DNA of 5,402 bases, from positions 1-5,402 of the forward strand of contig CAYYNT010000123.1 in the NCBI GenBank assembly GCA_964473155.1. The letters run 5' to 3'. Positions 4,461-5,402 of this stretch are shown here, one piece after another; position 1 is the stretch's first letter, and each line of letters opens with the position of its first letter. The notes under the pieces were generated by a model that worked only from the letters and a program-made list of their open reading frames with translations, ran no database searches and was not told where the DNA came from. The translations under genes and the position numbers were made by a program. Source of the stretch: JAJFUG01 sp964473155 (lineage in GTDB: Bacteria > Gemmatimonadota > Glassbacteria > GWA2-58-10).

Positions 4461-5402
4461 CTACTTGCGCATCACGATCACGCTGGCCTTGCCGTGCTCC
4501 GGGACCCGGAACACCAGGGCGTCGCCCTCACGCCCGATGGGTCGGATCGCGCTCTCGGAGGGCTTGTCCGGCTGATAGAGTGTGAACTTGTTGAATTCGG
4601 CGGCATCCTGCACACGGACTGTCAGGCTCAGTTCCGGGACAGTGCCCGGAACGTTGTTCAGCTCGCGCCACAGGCTAACCATCACCGCCATCACCGAGCC
4701 GTCCTCCAGCCGGAACACGTTCCCGTCTGTCATGGGCGGAAGGTCCAGCGCCTGCGGGTGGAAAATCCATTTCCGCCCCTTGAGCAGCTTGAACAGGGGC
4801 AGGTAGTCCTGCTCGATCTTCAGCGCTTTCTCTTTCTGCGCCGCCACGCTGGAGGCGCCGTAGGGCCGGTTGTACGAGGCCTCCCAGTCTCCTATCTCCG
4901 GCCCGCGCATGGCCGAGTAGAAGAAACCGTAACGCAGGCAGTTGAGCAGGGTGCGCTCCGGGTGCTGCCAGCTTGATCCGTCGAGGATCATCCCGTGACG
5001 GGTCAGGCAGAGATAGCTCTGGGCGACCAGCCAGGCCGGGACATCCTCATCCGGGGTGTCCTCCTTGGCCATTATCCCGTCGATACCCTTGCAGCCTGTT
5101 ATCATGGTCGGCTTGTTGCATGTGATGAACCGTCCGCTCTTGTGCAGCAGCGGACCTATTTTCTGCTCCATCATGCGCTCGTACATGAACTCCGGATAAT
5201 ACGCGGGCCGGTTGTTGACCATCGTTATCCCGTCATCGTGCGCGAAATCGAAACGGTAGCTGCGGCCGTAGACATCCCAGAAAAAGCCCGCGATGCCCGG
5301 ATAGGCCTGCAGCATTTCCTGCGCCTGATCGGCCAGGTCCTTCCCGAACGGAGTTTCCGGGTCGGAGTTCATCAGCCAGCAGGCCTGGCTGTCCGGGTAG
5401 CT
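4461..5402 (-). CDS. Putative glycoside-hydrolase-like protein, C-terminal part (5' end outside window)
   Basis: The reading frame is open to the window edge, giving 313 visible residues. The first ATG (5372) is internal: the codons before it (SYPDSQACWL) read on without a stop, and the protein clearly starts elsewhere. Features suggest the later strands of a TIM-barrel hydrolase: YPGIAGFFWDVYGRSYRFDF with an aspartate at about visible residue 43, then FITCNKPTMITG, GIDGIMAKED and HGMILDGSSW, each like a strand end carrying acidic or polar residues. After about residue 220 a strand-rich C-terminal domain follows (GNVFRLEDGSVMAVMVS, LSLTVRVQDAAEF, ASVIVMRK), as in many carbohydrate-active enzymes. 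I cannot name the family or the catalytic residues. Codon use is GC-rich, unlike the AT-rich operon to its left. It ends before an intrinsic terminator. Confidence 0.6.
   Translation of the reverse strand, partial: SYPDSQACWLMNSDPETPFGKDLADQAQEMLQAYPGIAGFFWDVYGRSYRFDFAHDDGITMVNNRPAYYPEFMYERMMEQKIGPLLHKSGRFITCNKPTMITGCKGIDGIMAKEDTPDEDVPAWLVAQSYLCLTRHGMILDGSSWQHPERTLLNCLRYGFFYSAMRGPEIGDWEASYNRPYGASSVAAQKEKALKIEQDYLPLFKLLKGRKWIFHPQALDLPPMTDGNVFRLEDGSVMAVMVSLWRELNNVPGTVPELSLTVRVQDAAEFNKFTLYQPDKPSESAIRPIGREGDALVFRVPEHGKASVIVMRK

Noticed and set aside
4380..4976. Plus-strand ORF of 198 residues opposite the glycoside-hydrolase-like gene
   Set aside because: It is an antisense shadow of a GC-rich gene, rich in H, R, P and L, with no domain and no convincing ribosome site.
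1..5402. CRISPR array, tRNA or rRNA genes, DGR template repeat or reverse transcriptase
   Set aside because: No regularly spaced repeats, no tRNA- or rRNA-like sequence, no second copy of the variable segment and no reverse transcriptase motif were seen.

Overview
The window looks like an accessory stretch of a Gram-negative bacterial chromosome. A lipoprotein signal, a SUMF1-type (sulfatase-modifying-factor fold) protein and a probable sugar-acting enzyme would suit an environmental or gut lineage such as the FCB or PVC groups. Nothing here fixes the taxon. Base composition changes along the window: the two ends and the insertion sequence are GC-moderate to GC-rich, while about 2470-4270 is clearly AT-richer. 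With the mobile-element traces, this suggests acquired DNA.

Left third (1-1467): a complete IS110-family element of the IS1111 subgroup, on the + strand. The transposase gene (183-1241) is intact and has both family domains. Sub-terminal inverted repeats GGTCAAGG (121-128) and CCTTGACC (1457-1464) put the ends at about 114 and 1467. The roughly 215-base non-coding 3' part can fold into a long structured RNA, the place where IS1111 elements encode their guide (seekRNA / bridge RNA). Three 7-8 base stretches in it match sequences at the predicted element/target boundaries.

Middle left (1468-2471): a perfect 10-bp hairpin, then a minus-strand gene for a lipoprotein with a SUMF1/FGE-type domain. 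The last ~100 bases of this gene look like the variable repeat of a diversity-generating retroelement (DGR) target: 18 variable codons, all ending in C or T and mostly TAC, around the scaffold GGSW...CRS...IGFR. No reverse transcriptase or template repeat lies in the window. A fragment resembling the end of an IS21-type element sits just upstream of the gene.

Middle right (2472-4460): a likely three-gene minus-strand operon, DUF3024 protein, an unrecognised 102-residue protein, then a YgjP-like zinc metallopeptidase. About 400 bases with no firm gene follow, holding a short direct repeat, a promoter-like sequence and a possible 35-codon membrane ORF.

Right end (4461-5402): the C-terminal part of a large minus-strand gene, probably a glycoside-hydrolase-like enzyme, cut by the window edge and followed by a good intrinsic terminator. 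Apart from the transposase, all supported genes are on the minus strand.
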